Origin: an uncultured Bacteroidia bacterium
Lineage (GTDB): Bacteria; Bacteroidota; Bacteroidia; Bacteroidales; F082
DNA: 64,000 bases
NCBI GenBank assembly: GCA_902770835.1
Contig: CACXUM010000019.1
Coordinates: forward strand, 1-64,000
Direction: 5' to 3'
Shown: positions 14,974 to 22,212 of the stretch, piece after piece
Layout: each line of letters begins with the position of its first letter
How positions within the stretch are numbered: position 1 is the first letter of the stretch
Made by a program: the position numbers and the translations under genes
Notes under the pieces: generated by a model
Told to the model about the DNA's origin: nothing
What the model saw: the letters and a program-made list of their open reading frames with translations, nothing else
Database searches by the model: none

Positions 14974-15737
14974 AACACCTTTATATCATAGCCGCATTAA
15001 TGCTTTTGTGGTGGTTGCCACAAACGACTCAAGCCCAACAATATACGGGCATTTCAGGACTCGTTCATGTTCCTACAGGCGAAACGAACCACGAGGGCGA
15101 TGCCTTCATCGGGGCGCATTTCCTCAATAAGAACATGATGCCTGACACAGGTTTCCTCTATCAAGGCGAAAAATACCACACCTTTGATTATTATGTCGCA
15201 CTTACACCCTTCAGTTGGCTGGAAATGAGTTATGTATGTACCGAGCGCATCTATCGTAAGGATGACCAAGGCAACATCATCAACTGGAGCAAGGATAGAT
15301 ATGCCTCGGTGAAAATCCGACCTTTGAAAGAAGGCAAATACCATCCAGCCGTGGCCATCGGCTGCAACGATGTTTGGACTTCGGCCTTCTTCCCCAACCA
15401 ACACAATGTGCAACTCTATTTCCAGAATTGGTATATTGCGGCCACCAAGCACTTCGAATTCAAGGGCAATGAGTTGAGTTTGACCCTCGCCTATCGTTAT
15501 TTCTATCGCGGTTACAATTCCAAATGGAACGGCGTGGTGGGCGGCATCACTTTCAGGCCGGCGTTTTTCCCGCAATGGAGGCTGATGGCTGAGTACACGG
15601 GCAATGAGTTCATTCTTGGTACGGATATGTTGCTTTGGCAGCATCTGCGCCTGCAAGCCAGTGTGAAGAATTTCAAGTATTTGTATGGCGGCATTTGTCT
15701 GCAATTCAACTTGCTTGGAAAAAAATATGACTATTAA
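14970..15737 (+). CDS. YjbH-like outer-membrane beta-barrel protein
   Basis: 255 residues. The signal peptide ends T-Q-A-Q-Q, and the mature protein opens Y-T-G-I-S-G-L-V-H-V-P-T-G-E, like the start of YjbH-domain (exopolysaccharide-associated) barrels, then has many amphipathic strands. The ATG at 14970 overlaps the previous stop in an ATGA junction. The role is probably in the outer membrane with the upstream gene. The YjbH assignment rests on the N-terminal motif and is tentative. The 194 bases downstream (15738-15931) are AT-rich with no gene seen. Confidence 0.6.
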   Translation: MKHLYIIAALMLLWWLPQTTQAQQYTGISGLVHVPTGETNHEGDAFIGAHFLNKNMMPDTGFLYQGEKYHTFDYYVALTPFSWLEMSYVCTERIYRKDDQGNIINWSKDRYASVKIRPLKEGKYHPAVAIGCNDVWTSAFFPNQHNVQLYFQNWYIAATKHFEFKGNELSLTLAYRYFYRGYNSKWNGVVGGITFRPAFFPQWRLMAEYTGNEFILGTDMLLWQHLRLQASVKNFKYLYGGICLQFNLLGKKYDY

Positions 15738-15931
15738 ACACGAATCATCAACAGTTTATCACGAATGATACAGAAATCAATTTTTGGCAAATTCGTGATT
15801 GATTCAAGGAAATTAATGGAAAAAGAAAGAAAAAAATGAAAAAAATGTTGCGGGCATGAAAAATATCCTTAATTTTGCGGCGTGAATTAATGGACAAGCA
15901 ACTGAATATTGAATAATAAAAACACACAACT

Positions 15932-16360
15932 ATGAAGAAATTTATAATGACTTTTTTGGTGGCCGGCCTGATGATTACATCGGCTTTGAGCCTCAGTTCG
16001 TGCAAGAAAACGGACACAAATGCTGGTGCAAAGGAGGAATGGGTACCTATGGTTTATACCTTTATCAACACTAATGAGGGAGAAGGTTATTTAAGACAGG
16101 GAGCCCCTAAAATCCCTTGCTACTATTGCAATGATTCTATTGTTAAATGCGAAGATGAATTAATATGGGAAAACAAAGCGTTTTATTGCGAAGAGCACTC
16201 ACATGTTCATTGTTTTGAAGCAGATCAAGATTGCACTGCCCCTAATCAAATAACTGAATGTGAGTTTAAAAATCATCGCAGACATTATCATATCCTTACT
16301 TATACTCCGGGTTATTATTGGCATGGTTGGCATGTCGGTGGTGGTAGTTGCCCCTTCTAA
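15932..16360 (+). CDS. Cys/His-rich lipoprotein
   Basis: 142 residues. The lipoprotein signal ends with lipobox L-S-S-C (about residue 24). The mature part is unusually rich in Cys and His: C-Y-Y-C, then Y-C-E-E-H-S-H-V-H-C, and a tail H-R-R-H-Y-H-I-L... Y-Y-W-H-G-W-H. The spacing suggests a zinc or iron site or several disulfides, which is inference. No known family was recognised. It is monocistronic, AT-richer than its neighbours, and followed by a hairpin terminator. Confidence 0.7.
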   Translation: MKKFIMTFLVAGLMITSALSLSSCKKTDTNAGAKEEWVPMVYTFINTNEGEGYLRQGAPKIPCYYCNDSIVKCEDELIWENKAFYCEEHSHVHCFEADQDCTAPNQITECEFKNHRRHYHILTYTPGYYWHGWHVGGGSCPF

Positions 16361-16380
16361 CCCCAACGGAAACACAAAAT

Positions 16381-16412
16381 AAAACGAGGACAGCAAAACT
16401 GCCCTCGTTTTT
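16381..16412. terminator. Bidirectional hairpin terminator
   Basis: Stem ACGAGGACAG / CTGCCCTCGT (one mismatch) around the loop CAAAA, flanked by A and T runs on both sides. It lies between the convergent genes ending at 16360 and 16416. Confidence 0.8.
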
Positions 16413-16415
16413 GTT

Positions 16416-17156
16416 TTATCCCGAAACCATAAACACCCGAGCGTCTTTCCATTTCGCGTGGCGGAGCATTTCGTTAGTGAAGTAAGTGCGGCTGCCCGTT
16501 TGCTCAAGCAGTTCCTTCACCTTGTCGAATTGGCGCAACTCGCGATAGATTTCAGGCAATTCAAGGTCAATTTGTTCCTCGGGGTGCTTTTCGAGCAGGG
16601 CCAAAAGACGTTTTAGGTTGTCGGTGAAGCCCTTGTAGTTCTTGATGAACAGTTTTTCGCCCTCAAGAATCATCTTGCGGTTGCAATGCCACACGCCGAA
16701 ACTCATGAAACCGTTGAGGAGGTATTTCAGGCGCACATGCTGGTGGTTGCGGTGCAGGTCGTTGTAGGCCCACCAAAGGAAACGGCGCAAATAAATCTCG
16801 TTTCGCGGCTCGTAGTGGCTTTTCTTCAGGAAAGTCTTGTAGTGATTAATCAGGGCCAACTTGCCCTTGTTGTCTGAAAAACTGATGCCGAAAAAGCGCC
16901 AAGTGTTCCACGAATAGACCTCTGCATCGGGTTTTTCGTATGTAATCAACGGCTCAACGGGATGCTCAATCCAAAAGACATGTCCGCACGAGGGACAAAG
17001 AATCATCTTCTGCGGCGTGGTGATATAGTTGTCGTTCAGCACCTTACCATCTGAATACAAGATAGCCTGATTCACCATCTCGGCCTTCAGGTTGCGACCT
17101 TCGAGCCAAGCCTCGCAATGCGGACATTGGAAATAAAATGAATCGAACTTTAGCAT
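16416..17156 (-). CDS. Zinc-ribbon protein of unknown function
   Basis: 246 residues. The N-terminal zinc ribbon has C-P-H-C at about 11-14 and C-P-S-C at about 54-57, spacing typical of a single zinc knuckle pair. The rest is helical, with tryptophan- and leucine-rich repeats that resemble TPR-type packing (Y-R-E-L-R-Q-F-D-K-V-K-E-L-L-E-Q). Probably cytosolic. It is the last of a minus-strand group with rnhA and comB upstream; no function is inferred from that. Confidence 0.7.
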   Translation of the reverse strand: MLKFDSFYFQCPHCEAWLEGRNLKAEMVNQAILYSDGKVLNDNYITTPQKMILCPSCGHVFWIEHPVEPLITYEKPDAEVYSWNTWRFFGISFSDNKGKLALINHYKTFLKKSHYEPRNEIYLRRFLWWAYNDLHRNHQHVRLKYLLNGFMSFGVWHCNRKMILEGEKLFIKNYKGFTDNLKRLLALLEKHPEEQIDLELPEIYRELRQFDKVKELLEQTGSRTYFTNEMLRHAKWKDARVFMVSG

Positions 17157-17195
17157 TTTCTATCTTGTTTTCGGGCGGTAAAAGTAGTATTATTT

Positions 17196-17837
17196 TCATT
17201 TCCTACCGTAATCGGCGGGAATTTCACCCCAAATTTCCGTTTTCCATTTCAAAATCGGCACCTCGATGGCGTTATTGTTTAGCCAATTCTCGGCACGCTC
17301 AACGAGTTGGAAAAGGTAGTCGTTTTTGGCGTTGCGTTGCAGTTTGGTCTTGCATTTCTTCTGCCGAATCCAAAGTTGTGCATTGACCGAATCGCTGTAA
17401 ATCGGGTATTTCCAGCCGTGTTTCTTCTGTAGGGCAAGCGCATGGACGAGGGCCAAAAACTCCCCGATATTGTTGGTGCCATTAGGGAAGACTTGACTTT
17501 TGAACAAGTTCGAGGTTGTCGGTGGTTGCGTGCCGAAATCCACAAAAACGCCTTGATACTCCATCTTGCCCGGATTGCCAGCGCAGGCCGCATCCACAGC
17601 AATGGTTGGACTGATGGGCTTCTCATTGACGGTCGAAAGGTCAATCAAAGAAGCCACATCCTTGCCCCAATATTTGTCTGGACCCTCCCTGAAAGCCGTT
17701 TCCGCACTCAAGCGGTCGGGGAAACCCTTGTATTTGGCATCCTTGCAGCCGTCAATCTCCTTTTTGCAGGTTTCCCAATCGCCATAGATTCCAGGGTTAC
17801 GACCGCTCCAAACAACGTAGTATTTATTCTTTGCCAT
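17196..17837 (-). CDS. rnhA: Ribonuclease H with N-terminal viroplasmin-like domain
   Basis: 213 residues. The first about 45 (K-Y-Y-V-V-W-S-G-R-N-P-G-I-Y, then F-P-D-R-L-S-A-E-T-A) are the viroplasmin/Cauli_VI domain that binds RNA-DNA hybrids. The rest is an RNase H fold with acidic residues in I-A-V-D-A-A-C, N-I-G-E-F-L-A and I-Y-S-D-S. It degrades RNA in hybrids such as R-loops and primers. It starts one base after comB ends, suggesting a shared transcript. Confidence 0.9.
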   Translation of the reverse strand: MAKNKYYVVWSGRNPGIYGDWETCKKEIDGCKDAKYKGFPDRLSAETAFREGPDKYWGKDVASLIDLSTVNEKPISPTIAVDAACAGNPGKMEYQGVFVDFGTQPPTTSNLFKSQVFPNGTNNIGEFLALVHALALQKKHGWKYPIYSDSVNAQLWIRQKKCKTKLQRNAKNDYLFQLVERAENWLNNNAIEVPILKWKTEIWGEIPADYGRK

Positions 17838-17838
17838 G

Positions 17839-18567
17839 CTATTTCCTCACGATTTTGCCGTCTTTTAAAACAGGTACAGTCTGTACGCAATTCGTTTCCA
17901 AACAGAATTTGATGTCATCGTAAAATCCCATTGTAAACAGTCGTTTCAGATGATAACAACCTGAAAGTGCGCCAAATAGATTGTCTTTGCTTTCGTTGTA
18001 GAATCGGTGCAGTAACAAGCCTAAATCGTCCGTTTCAACTTCGGTTTGCTGTTTCAGCAATTCGATAATCATTCCGGCGCAAAGGCCGTCGTCCAAGGAA
18101 AAATGGCTTTCGGTGCCTGCGCAGACTATTGCAATATCGCGACTGCCACGGTGTGACAGTCCTACAATGTGTTCCACCACCGCTGCTACGTTCCTGAAAC
18201 AGGCCAAAACCACCTCGTCCGCACCTATTATATTATTAATGGCGTTGGTGCCGTTGGTGGTAGTCAGGATAAGGGTCTTGCCTTCAACCACCTTTTTTTT
18301 GTATTCCAAAGGTGAGTTGGAAAGGTCGAAGCCCTCGATTTTCAAGGCGTTGCGCTCGCCGCCACGAAGGGTTTTGGCCGTGTCGCATTGCGCATAAAGG
18401 TTTTGCGCCTCCTCGACGGTTTTCACGGGAATAACCTCTCGCGCCCCGTTTTCCAAGGCTGTTGTAATGACGCTCGTCGCCCGCAAGACATCAATCACAA
18501 CGGCGGTTTGGCAGCTGAAATTGATGCTTTGGGCTTGTTGGGCAGTGGGGATGACACTAATGTACAT
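17839..18567 (-). CDS. comB: 2-phosphosulfolactate phosphatase-like protein
   Basis: 242 residues. The ComB signature V-V-I-D-V-L-R-A-T-S is near the N-terminus, T-T-T-N-G-T-N-A near 100, and C-A-G-T-E near 150. ComB removes phosphate from 2-phosphosulfolactate to give sulfolactate, a step toward coenzyme M in methanogens. Orphan comB genes also occur in bacteria, and ComA and ComC are not seen here, so the true substrate may be another sulfonate or phosphate ester. Upstream lies a strong inverted repeat at 18582-18633. Confidence 0.85.
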   Translation of the reverse strand: MYISVIPTAQQAQSINFSCQTAVVIDVLRATSVITTALENGAREVIPVKTVEEAQNLYAQCDTAKTLRGGERNALKIEGFDLSNSPLEYKKKVVEGKTLILTTTNGTNAINNIIGADEVVLACFRNVAAVVEHIVGLSHRGSRDIAIVCAGTESHFSLDDGLCAGMIIELLKQQTEVETDDLGLLLHRFYNESKDNLFGALSGCYHLKRLFTMGFYDDIKFCLETNCVQTVPVLKDGKIVRK

Positions 18568-18581
18568 TATGCGACATTTTT

Positions 18582-18633
18582 AACTACGAATTACACGAAT
18601 AAAACATCAGTTAAACTCGTGTAATTCGTAGTT
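18582..18633 (-). terminator. Perfect 17-bp inverted repeat after pfkA
   Basis: AACTACGAATTACACGA (18582-18598) is exactly complementary to 18617-18633, with an 18-base loop. It lies just past the pfkA stop and probably ends that transcript. The sequence also resembles a common Bacteroidota extragenic repeat. Confidence 0.7.
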
Positions 18634-18639
18634 TCTTTA

Positions 18640-19734
18640 TCAGATTCCCAAAGAAATATTCAATCCTTGCGCAGTGCGAACCAAGTCGCTGTCGAGAGTG
18701 ACGAGGTTAGGCTGGGCGACGACTTCCTTGAGCGAAACGGCCACAATGTCAGGATGATGATAAGACACCATCTGGCCGAACTGTCCATTGAGCACCATCT
18801 CGAAAGCCTTCACACCAAACTCAGCCGACAAAACGCGGTCGTAGGCAATCGGCACGCCGCCGCGCTGCAAGTGGCCAAGGGTGGTTTCGCGCATGTCGTG
18901 GGTGAAGCCCGCCGCTTTCATTTCCTCGATGAAACGCCGACCGATGCCGCCCAATTTCTTGTTTTCGTAGCCCACCTCTTTGCTGATTTCAAACACCTGC
19001 TGGCCGTCTTTCGGGCGAGCGCCTTCCGATGCCACCACTACGGCAAAGCCACGGTCGTGGTTGAAGCGTTGCTCCAATCGGGCCTTCACTACATTGATGT
19101 CGTAAGGAAATTCGGGCAGGAGGCACACCTCGGCACCTCCAGCAATGGCGGAGTGCAAAGCAATCCAACCCGCATCGCGCCCCATCACTTCAAGGACGAA
19201 AACACGGTTATGGCTGGCTGCTGTCGTCACTAATTTATCGACAGCCTCAGTTGCAATCTGCACGGCGGTTTGGAAGCCGAAAGTACATTCCGTCGAAGAG
19301 AGGTCGTTGTCGATGGTCTTGGGCACACCGATGATGTTCAAACCCTTTTCGTAGAGTTTCTGCGAGATACGCTGCGAGCCGTCGCCGCCGATGCTGATGA
19401 CCGCGTCGATGCCCATGTATTGCAGTTTGCGGAGCATTTCGTCCGAGCGGTCTACGGTACTCCAAGTGCCGTCGGCATTTTTGATCGGCCAGTTGAACGG
19501 ACCGCCTTTGTTGGTGGTTTCGATGATGGTGCCGCCACGGAAGTGGATGCCGCGCACGGACTCAGGCGTCAACCTGACGACTTCGGTAGGCTCCCAAAGG
19601 ATGCCATTGTAGGCTTGGATGCTGCCTAAAACCTCCCAATCTTTTTCTTGGGCGGCTCTCTTGACGATGGCGCGGAGCACGGCGTTGAGGCCTGGGCAAT
19701 CGCCGCCACCGGTTAAGACTAATAATCGTTTCAT
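18640..19734 (-). CDS. pfkA: 6-phosphofructokinase
   Basis: 364 residues. G-G-D-C-P-G-L-N lies at about 10-17, I-G-G-D-G-S at 115-120, P-K-T-I-D-N-D at 138-144 (catalytic Asp), and M-G-R-D-A-G-W-I-A near 186-194. It phosphorylates fructose 6-phosphate in glycolysis. The residue after Asp in GGDGS is Gly, as in ATP-dependent enzymes, while the residue before T-I-D-N-D is Lys, as in PPi-dependent and group III enzymes, so donor preference is not certain. It appears monocistronic. Confidence 0.93.
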   Translation of the reverse strand: MKRLLVLTGGGDCPGLNAVLRAIVKRAAQEKDWEVLGSIQAYNGILWEPTEVVRLTPESVRGIHFRGGTIIETTNKGGPFNWPIKNADGTWSTVDRSDEMLRKLQYMGIDAVISIGGDGSQRISQKLYEKGLNIIGVPKTIDNDLSSTECTFGFQTAVQIATEAVDKLVTTAASHNRVFVLEVMGRDAGWIALHSAIAGGAEVCLLPEFPYDINVVKARLEQRFNHDRGFAVVVASEGARPKDGQQVFEISKEVGYENKKLGGIGRRFIEEMKAAGFTHDMRETTLGHLQRGGVPIAYDRVLSAEFGVKAFEMVLNGQFGQMVSYHHPDIVAVSLKEVVAQPNLVTLDSDLVRTAQGLNISLGI

Positions 19735-19812
19735 ATTCTGTTATTTAAGATTCATAATTTAAAGATTTGAAACTCGCGTATCGAATTTGCAAACCTGTCA
19801 AAACGAGAACTT

Positions 19813-20265
19813 TCATCTCCAAACGGAAGCAATGCGGCCAGCCAATTTCCTGATGGCACGGTCTACATCCCTTTGACGCGTCCATGCACTACGGCTTGAG
19901 GAGCGGCACGAGGCCACCACCTTGCCCGTCATGTAATCCTCAAAACTGACGCTGAGCACAGATTGTTTTCCAGTAGAGGTGGCGGAATACTTCACCAAAA
20001 CGAGTTTCCCTTTTTGGTCGCTCGTCAGGTCGTCGATGCGGCGGTCGCCTACCATTTGCAGGCGTGTGGCTTCGATGGCATCATAAATGCCTGGCTCGAT
20101 TTCGATGTCGGTCGTTGTGCCGAAACCGTTTTTGGTTTGGGTAAGCGAGGCATACTCATACTTTTTGAGATTTACGCCTTTGGCAATCATAGTCTTGTCC
20201 GTTGAGCAGGAGCTTAAAACGAGTGCTCCCAAGAGGACGATGAGGTAGGTTTTTAATGTTTTCAT
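19813..20265 (-). CDS. Putative lipoprotein
   Basis: 150 residues with a lipoprotein signal (lipobox L-S-S-C, Cys about 20). The mature part has Y-A-S-L-T-Q-T near the start and a C-terminal Arg-rich helix D-V-D-R-A-I-R-K-L-A-G-R-I. It resembles small Bacteroidota lipoproteins whose function is unknown. It stands between pfkA and a YoeB-like toxin pair on the same strand. Confidence 0.65.
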   Translation of the reverse strand: MKTLKTYLIVLLGALVLSSCSTDKTMIAKGVNLKKYEYASLTQTKNGFGTTTDIEIEPGIYDAIEATRLQMVGDRRIDDLTSDQKGKLVLVKYSATSTGKQSVLSVSFEDYMTGKVVASCRSSSRSAWTRQRDVDRAIRKLAGRIASVWR

Positions 20266-20302
20266 TGTGTTGATTGTTTGTTATTTGTGTTGTTATTCTA
20301 AA

Positions 20303-20572
20303 TTATTTCTTGTAATGGTATTTGAGAGAAAGAATGTAAACAATTCCTTCTGTAAAATCAATCTCATAAACAATACGATGTTCATCTGTTATACGCCTAC
20401 TCCAATAGCCAGCCAAATCACCATGCAATAATTCAGGCTTTCCCTTGCCTGTAGTAGGATGGGCAGCAATATCATTTACAAGTTCGGAAATGCGTTTTTG
20501 TACCTGTTTGTTTCCCGACTTCTTCCAAAACTCAATATGCTCTATCGCAGTAGGCGAGTAAATCAATTCCAT
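20303..20572 (-). CDS. yoeB: Txe/YoeB family mRNA interferase toxin
   Basis: 89 residues in the YoeB/RelE fold: H-I-E-F-W-K-K-S-G-N-K near the start, G-K-G-K-P-E-L-L-H-G-D-L-A-G-Y-W-S-R-R-I near 42-61, and the C-terminal H-R-I-V-Y...Y-H-Y motif. YoeB toxins bind the ribosomal A site and cleave mRNA. The start overlaps the upstream antitoxin by ten bases, the usual antitoxin-toxin order. Confidence 0.88.
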   Translation of the reverse strand: MELIYSPTAIEHIEFWKKSGNKQVQKRISELVNDIAAHPTTGKGKPELLHGDLAGYWSRRITDEHRIVYEIDFTEGIVYILSLKYHYKK

Positions 20573-20772
20573 AGGTCTTCTGTCTTTATGGCCTTGCCCT
20601 TCCCTGCTTTGATTTCATCATGGCTTTTCTTAATCATAGCCACAAACTCAGGGTCATACTCCTCCGTTTCTGCTTTTTGTTCAATGATATGCCCTCCTAA
20701 TGTCAAGAACAGCTGCATCACTTGTTGCAACGCAGCATTATGCTTATCGAACTGTATGGTCATTGTTTCCAT
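20563..20772 (-). CDS. Cognate antitoxin of YoeB
   Basis: 69 residues, N-terminal M-E-T-M-T-I-Q-F-D-K-H-N and an acidic, Lys-rich C-terminal tail (Y-D-P-E-F-V-A-M-I-K-K-S-H-D-E). It matches the small DUF2683-like antitoxins that precede YoeB in Bacteroidota more than the classical YefM fold. It probably neutralises YoeB and represses the operon. Confidence 0.75.
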   Translation of the reverse strand: METMTIQFDKHNAALQQVMQLFLTLGGHIIEQKAETEEYDPEFVAMIKKSHDEIKAGKGKAIKTEDLWN

Positions 20773-20815
20773 AGCGATTATATTTTATTTTGATGTAGCA
20801 AAAATACTAAAAAGT

Positions 20816-20962
20816 TTAAATACCGCAATAATTAGAGGAATTGCAAATCCACAATTGTAGCACGTCTTTATTTCGCGCCTCGGCAATAAGTTTGGCCATA
20901 CGGTCAGAAAGAGCATCTATTCGATTGCCTTCCATATGTGTTATTTCTTTGTTTTCGTCCAT
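20816..20962 (-). CDS. Possible 48-residue small protein
   Basis: A short frame of 48 codons reads M-D-E-N-K-E-I-T-H-M-E-G-N-R-I-D-A-L-S-D-R-M-A to ...S-S-N-Y-C-G-I. Codon use looks coding-like in the first two thirds. It could be a small protein or the 5' remnant of a longer gene. No family was recognised, and it may not be expressed. Confidence 0.35.
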   Translation of the reverse strand: MDENKEITHMEGNRIDALSDRMAKLIAEARNKDVLQLWICNSSNYCGI

Positions 20963-21024
20963 AGTGTTACAATAATCCAATTTGTCATTTGTAGTGAATT
21001 GTATATCTGCCGTAACGAAAAAAA

Positions 21025-21834
21025 TTATATTTCTTGTTGTTCTAACTTTTCTTCTAGTTTCTTTTTCTCTTGACTTCTTTTAATGGAATCTTGACGGGCT
21101 TCTGCTGCTGCTTGCTTACTCTTTTCTAATAGTTCATAAACGACTTCTTTTCGTTTTTGATTATAATCTTTATAATAAATTGTAAACTTATCAAATGTAG
21201 TTGAATATCTTACTCCATACCTATTTTGTGGAGCTCGTTTAGAAGCATCTTTTACATAATTCTCTCGTCTTTCAGTAGCAAATGTTGTTATTCGAACAGA
21301 TTGGTTCTTATATTTCCATTCAAAAGATTCATCATACTCTTTTTCAGCATTGTGCTCGCCCCAGGGCTCTTCATTTTTTTCTGCAATTGCATATTTTGTG
21401 TTATACTTATTCTCGTACAACCTATATAGTTTTTGATATTGGTCATAAGAAGTAGTAGAAATTTCAATACTTGTAATAGTATCTTCGAAAGAATTTACTT
21501 GAACTCTAACTTCCTCTGGTACATTACTATCATCAATATACAAATCAACAGAGCAATATGCAATTTTTAATGCTCCTTTGTTAGGAGTGATTTTTACATC
21601 GTATATCCTTTTTTCTTTTTTTGCTTTCGCAATGGTACTGCTAAAAGGGTGATTAAGTCTAATTCCATTTAATGAAAGTTCAACGGTAGAATCTGCAATG
21701 ATTTCTTGCGGACTTGGTTTAGAATCAATATTTTGATTAATTTGCTGTTGAACATTTTGTTTTGGTGTTTCAGTACAACTATAAAACAACAAACAAAGTA
21801 TTACAGAGTAAAGGATGTTTTTATTTATATTCAT
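21025..21834 (-). CDS. AT-rich putative lipoprotein
   Basis: 269 residues. The lipoprotein signal ends L-L-F-Y-S-C (Cys about 20). A Gln/Asn-rich linker follows (Q-Q-Q-I-N-Q-N), and the C-terminus is a charged helix (K-K-K-L-E-E-K-L-E-Q-Q-E). Base composition is much more AT-rich than the flanking pfkA and aspS genes, as is the next gene. Function unknown. The composition suggests a recent or foreign acquisition. Confidence 0.65.
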   Translation of the reverse strand: MNINKNILYSVILCLLFYSCTETPKQNVQQQINQNIDSKPSPQEIIADSTVELSLNGIRLNHPFSSTIAKAKKEKRIYDVKITPNKGALKIAYCSVDLYIDDSNVPEEVRVQVNSFEDTITSIEISTTSYDQYQKLYRLYENKYNTKYAIAEKNEEPWGEHNAEKEYDESFEWKYKNQSVRITTFATERRENYVKDASKRAPQNRYGVRYSTTFDKFTIYYKDYNQKRKEVVYELLEKSKQAAAEARQDSIKRSQEKKKLEEKLEQQEI

Positions 21835-21844
21835 ATAATTTAAC

Positions 21845-22156
21845 TTATTTGATTAAAGTTAATATCAAAGTTATAATAGAAATAACAGAAGCAATAATGG
21901 ACAAAATGAAACTCTTATCTTGAAAAAATGAAGGATTTTTCAATTTTGGATTGTCTAAAAAATAAATTTTCCCTTTATTCGTTAGACTCGGAATTAATAA
22001 TTGACCATACTCCGATTCTACACATTCAACAAGTCCTTCATAAATGAGTTTTCTCATTGATAAATAATCGTCTTTTTTTACTTCGTGTGGATAGTTGGAA
22101 TTCTGAATATCTATTAGAATTTGCTTCTCTGATTTACTGAGTTTTAGTCTTTCCAT
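21845..22156 (-). CDS. Small protein with a C-terminal membrane anchor
   Basis: 103 residues from ATG 22156. The N-terminal K-L-S-K-S-E-K-Q-I-L-I-D-I-Q and the following G-L-V-E-C...T-N-K-G-K look like a winged-helix or DNA-binding-type domain. The C-terminus is one hydrophobic helix (I-L-S-I-I-A-S-V-I-S-I-I-T-L-I). It is AT-rich like its downstream neighbour, ten bases away, so the two may be one unit. The start at 22156 avoids the hairpin at 22176-22202. Function unknown. Confidence 0.6.
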   Translation of the reverse strand: MERLKLSKSEKQILIDIQNSNYPHEVKKDDYLSMRKLIYEGLVECVESEYGQLLIPSLTNKGKIYFLDNPKLKNPSFFQDKSFILSIIASVISIITLILTLIK

Positions 22157-22175
22157 AGTGTATACTTTAAATTTG

Positions 22176-22202
22176 TAGGGCTGCCATACTATGACAGCCC
22201 TA
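22176..22202. terminator. Near-perfect hairpin after aspS
   Basis: Outer arms TAGGGCTG and CAGCCCTA, inner CATA and TATG. It lies just downstream of the aspS stop on the minus strand. The arm GTAGGGCTG also forms the ends of the hairpin at 59635-59703. Confidence 0.7.
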
Positions 22203-22212
22203 TAATTCATTT

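Noticed and set aside
20816-20962. Small antitoxin partner in the YoeB locus
   Set aside because: A known-type antitoxin already precedes YoeB. This frame does not resemble one and its expression is doubtful.
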